64,000 nt of DNA from Anisakis pegreffii (lineage: Eukaryota; Nematoda; Chromadorea; Rhabditida; Anisakidae). The DNA lies in the NCBI GenBank assembly GCA_035041965.1, contig JAPYMA010001220.1:47259-111258 (forward strand). The letters run 5' to 3'. This document shows positions 60,796-64,000 of the stretch, piece after piece; position 1 is the stretch's first letter; every line of letters begins with the position of its first letter. Both the position numbers and the translations under genes were made by a program. Below the pieces are notes generated by a model. That model was not told the DNA's origin and ran no database searches. It saw only the letters and a list, made by a program, of their open reading frames with translations.

Positions 60796-61454
60796 TTATA
60801 CGATGAAGCAAACCGGACATAAGAGGAAATGACAATGGGATGATGTTTTCCACGGTTCACAACCATCTTGACCATCATAAGAATAGTATATTTTACGGTT
60901 AATTCTGAGGACATCCAAGATGATACTTCTAGAATCCCCATGATTAAGTGCAGTCATGAGATCATACAAACCTGGGCCATGGAATTACTCGGCCATAAAA
61001 ACGCCTTTAAAATGCAATTTACCTACACCATACAGCTTCCATGAAAAAATTAGCAACTTCAGTGGCAGTTAAGAATCTCCTTTGCCGGGCAGTTTCGATG
61101 AACCATGGAGATATTAGTCGAAATCGAACACGATTTCTCGAAAACTTTCTCGTGTCATCCGATGAATGACTGATGAAAGCCACGAAGAATGCCGTTTGGT
61201 TTCCAATAATTAACCCACTCAAAAAGCGGCCTAACAGATAGCCAGCAAAAACCCATTAGAGACACCGCTGTTCAGTGTTAAATTCTGTTAATTCAATCTT
61301 AGCAATAACTGCACCACAATGACTAGCAATTTCATACCTTGATAATTCCATCATGCAAGCGAATAAAATGAACATTCAGTGATAATTTCCCTAAGAAACA
61401 CTCGGCTGCAATGTTGATGTCAATCCTTTTGGTCGATGAAGATGAAAAGTAGCA
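60796..61454 (-). CDS. Candidate exon cluster of an unrecognised minus-strand gene
   Basis: Three coding-like pieces line up on the minus strand. 61454-61338 sits between a CATTCACAG acceptor and a GTATGA donor, encoding CYFSSSSTKRIDINIAAECF then FLGKLSLNVHFIRLHDGIIK. The second, about 61169-61026, reads RFRLISPWFIETARQRRFLT and ATEVANFFMEAVW. The third, 60971-60796, follows GGCCCAG and reads LYDLMTALNHGDSRSIILDV, ending FIV and TAA. The junction between the second and third pieces can be made in frame with the donor GTAGGT. The junction between the first two is not phase-clean, so at least one boundary or exon is missing. I do not recognise the family. Confidence 0.35.
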
Positions 61455-61822
61455 CTGTGAATGTCGCAGAACAGTAAATGACGAAATCGAAAGCACTGCA
61501 TTGCTCGGGAACTAAGTGAACTAGAATTGTACTCATGATTCGAGTTGCTTATTTACTTGAACAATGAAATTTGATGCTCAGTTTCTGTTTTGAATAGAAT
61601 GTTTTCACTATGACATCAAAACTTCTTTATTCGCAGATCATCACAGGCAATGGACAAGATGATAAAGCAGGTCTTTTTCCCATAAGACGAATGGAATCAA
61701 CAATGTGAAACACCGGCTTATCTATTGAAAAAGTTGGTAGAGATGACCGATAAAACATGATGACCAGTTCTGTTTAAGCTCACTTGACAATTTGCTACAC
61801 GTGTTAACAACGGCACTGCGAA

Positions 61823-62024
61823 TCACGAACAGGATATGTTTGGGGTAGCCAATAGCTGGAAAAACGCTTCTCTTGGCATTGTCAGCCAAAGAGGGTTACT
61901 GTGGAAAAAAAGAGGACCAAGTGAAAATTACTTTCAATTGGATGCGAACATGAGGCGGAAGTTGTCAAAATATTCAGTATCATCGCAAAAAAGCAGCAAA
62001 CAGATATGCCCAGAGGATGTTACC
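61823..62024 (-). other. Possible alternative 3' exon of the small secreted-peptide gene
   Basis: Past the peptide stop, a different minus-strand frame runs on as ENTFIVKCHFIACC to a donor at 62023 (GTAACATC). After a 125-base GT-AG intron (61899-62023) comes a short exon 61898-61823 reading NPLWLTMPREAFFQLLATPN and a TGA. The paralogous copy at the window end has the same frame, the same donor position and a matching CxPLxL...ATPN exon. It may be an alternative coding end or a 3' UTR intron. Confidence 0.35.
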
Positions 62025-62089
62025 AATAGGATATCCACAGGAAAGAGCTACAACATGCAATAAAGTGACACTTCACAATGAAGGTATTC

Positions 62090-62792
62090 TCACTGAAAGC
62101 CAGGCTGGATTGGAGGTACTGTAATGAGACTGCGTTTCTTTCTAGACCGAGACAGTTCCATAGTATTCCTGCGACAGCATTCATCCCACCAGAGTTCTCC
62201 AAGTAGGCATTTTTCCACGGGACAAACAATTCCTCGGCTCTCCCCTTCAGAGTCTATAAATCATCGCATCACGAATTCATTCTCAGAACAAGATTCATTT
62301 GATTCGAAACGAACAGAGTCTTCTACTAACATTATCATTCCAAATGCACAATCACAACTTCTATTTACAACTGTCAAAAGGTTTGTTCCACGCTCAACAA
62401 ATCATTTTTTTGTCCAACTGATGAAACTTTTCCTCCGAATTGACGATTCATCAAAGTTATGCGAAATTCATTTGCGATGTGATTCATATTTTTCCTTCTG
62501 AATTTTTCCATGCAAATGCAATCGCTCGACAAAAGATCAATGACGATAATAAAACAGTTAACCAACCATTGATTGATATTGAGCAGTCATAATCAAAATT
62601 TAAAAGTTATTCAGTGTTTCAGTGCCTAGTCTATTCGTCAGACCAATGAATATTGATGAAAATATTAATTAAGCCAACTGATGAAAATATTGATCGAAAT
62701 TACTTACTCGTTTCGTGTCCGAATGTCACTCTCTGTTGAGTATCGAACATGAACAGAAGGAACGCAGATACCAACAGCGGAATGGAGAGCAT
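62090..62792 (-). CDS. Small secreted peptide precursor, 82 aa, two exons, unrecognised
   Basis: Exon 1 (62792-62708) begins MLSIPLLVSAFLLFMFDTQQ, a clear signal peptide, and ends in phase 1 at GTAAGT. Exon 2 (62253-62090) starts after TTTATAG and reads GIVCPVEKCLLGELWWDECC, then RSRKKRS, and ends PPIQPGFQ with TGA. The phase join is exact and the 249 bases divide by three. A signal peptide, four cysteines spaced C-x3-C-x8-CC and a tetrabasic RKKR site after the Cys segment are traits of a secreted, proprotein-processed peptide such as a hormone or host-interaction factor. I know no family with this exact Cys spacing. The same DNA can be read in another frame in exon 2, so the choice rests on the phase match with the signal exon. 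Confidence 0.5.
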
Positions 62793-63685
62793 TGTCCTGT
62801 TGTGAACGCAAAATTTCGATTGTTCATCTAACTGGATTATAACGATTCATCGAATCGGATTTACTAGGGGGTGTGTATGGATTTTAGAATTTCACGTAGC
62901 ATATTTGTCATGTGTTTGTTATTTCGAATTGTATTGACAAGCAAGTGCATGAAATCGAAAGTGTTTTCGATGCTGATGGAATAATTTTGCAAACTGCAAA
63001 TAAATTCAGTATTGATGCTCCGTTATTACATGAAAAGCTGATAACACTAAACGAATGAGTGACACCTTTCAGCCGTAAATTGGATACTCGGGATTATTCT
63101 GACTCGAATCGATCGCTGATCATGAATCACCGAACTGTATTCAAGTAGAAATGTGTTTGTCATTTATCATCGATCTCAAAATAATATTTTTATCACCAAT
63201 CATTATAATCAACATGATTCCCATTTCATTTCACGCTTTCTGCAGTATGTATCCTGTGTCAGTTGTTAAGCAGTGATCGTTGCTGAATTATCAGTTTGAA
63301 TTGTGCCTTTATGCAAATGCTCGTAACAATAAAATGTCATCGTGTATCAACGATGCTCACTAACTCCTGCCAATCGTATTCCAACCACTTTCAATGAAAT
63401 ACATTCACACGGTAAACAACTCGAATGTATGGAATACACAGTCTCCCAATGTCTCCACAATAAATCGTTTCTCATCCCTACGGAATGCATACTCAACAAA
63501 ACTACTCTCGTCATTTTTTATTAAGAACGTTTCGGAACTCTTAACTGCTCCCTCGCTCACCAAAATAACCTTTTTATTACTGTAATATATACAACAGGAG
63601 GTACTGAGAGATTTTCGAATCGTTGTGGTCGAAGGCGATGCATGTGCTGTAGGGAGGGGAAGTGATGCGAACATGTTGTCGATTG
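62793..63685. other. Spacer between the peptide gene and its diverged copy
   Basis: It probably includes the promoter of the minus-strand peptide gene at 62792. I see no further gene; open frames near 63400 overlap on both strands and lack splice context. Confidence 0.4.
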
Positions 63686-64000
63686 TTAAGAAAACAGCTC
63701 CAAGAGGACTGATATTTGTTTACACTTGTTGTTTGGGGTGGCAGAAAGTGGTGTATTTAGTCGAAGAGGGCTACTGCGGAAGAACAACAGGAATTTATTT
63801 TCATTTGCATGTGATGATACCAATGGGACACCGATGGGAAACAATTGCAACACACAATAAAATGACACTTCACGATCAAAGTATTCTCATTGCGATCCGG
63901 GCTATATCTTCTCGTTTGTCTCGTACTGCTGTCCGCCGCTGGACGTTTGAGACAGTAGTCGCGATGTGGCGTTTCATTCGCATATGCGGCAATGATTTTG
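63686..64000 (-). pseudogene. Diverged, partial copy of the secreted-peptide gene, cut by the window end
   Basis: About 70 bases around 63850-63910 match the stop region of the peptide gene at roughly 80 percent, and the following GT-AG intron (63820-63774) and the exon 63773-63686 (SPLRLNTPLSATPN...) also have counterparts at 62024-61823. In the frame equal to the peptide, this copy reads LS...PGSQ and the same TGA position but has internal stops, so it looks decayed. In the other frame it is open to the window edge (NENTLIVKCHFIVCC). It is either a pseudogene of the peptide or evidence that the other frame is the real one; upstream exons lie outside. Confidence 0.4.

Noticed and set aside
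63598..64000. Plus-strand open frame of about 134 codons reaching the window edge
   Set aside because: It is antisense to the paralogous minus-strand copy, whose splice sites and third-position pattern are conserved with 61823-62250. The plus frame shows no family motif.

Overview
This window is nuclear DNA of a nematode. It is AT-rich, its genes are broken into many small exons, introns begin with GT and end in the nematode-type TTTCAG acceptor, and the best-recognised proteins are a papilin with the nematode MIG-6 layout and a kindlin close in length to C. elegans UNC-112. Introns of several hundred bases and wide gene spacing suggest a parasitic chromadorean (possibly clade III) rather than a compact Caenorhabditis-like genome; that placement is inference.

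Region 1 (about 2.06-24.7 kb, plus strand) is one very large gene, a mig-6/papilin orthologue. I reconstructed 37 coding exons whose phases all agree, giving about 2,277 residues: signal peptide, TSP1, ADAMTS-type Cys-rich/spacer region, six more TSP1 repeats, eleven 'lagrin' (GCCPDG) repeats, eleven Kunitz domains with a PEYPQQPRQ tandem repeat between the second and third, an Ig domain and a C-terminal PLAC domain. Its introns carry a perfect 44-bp inverted repeat, a small hAT-type MITE and a 0.6-kb dispersed repeat. Several exons have alternative ends that could yield short isoforms.

Region 2 (26.1-29.6 kb, plus) encodes a four-pass tetraspanin/peripherin-like membrane protein. Region 3 (30.9-37.9 kb, minus, convergent with region 2) encodes the kindlin UNC-112 in 18 phase-consistent exons, 722 residues. 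One kindlin intron holds a second, inverted copy of the 0.6-kb repeat found in papilin. Papilin (basement membrane) and kindlin (integrin activation) act on the two sides of the same cell-matrix junction.

Region 4 (38-60.7 kb) is mostly non-coding AT-rich DNA with simple repeats, hairpins and a few weak coding candidates. One well-supported two-exon gene on the minus strand (49.4-50.1 kb) encodes a Ser/Asn-rich protein I do not recognise.

Region 5 (60.8-64 kb, minus) holds an unrecognised cluster of coding-like exons, then a two-exon gene for a small secreted Cys-containing, dibasic-site peptide precursor. A second, decayed or divergent copy of that gene's 3' part lies at the window edge. 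I found no tRNA, rRNA, SL RNA or CRISPR.
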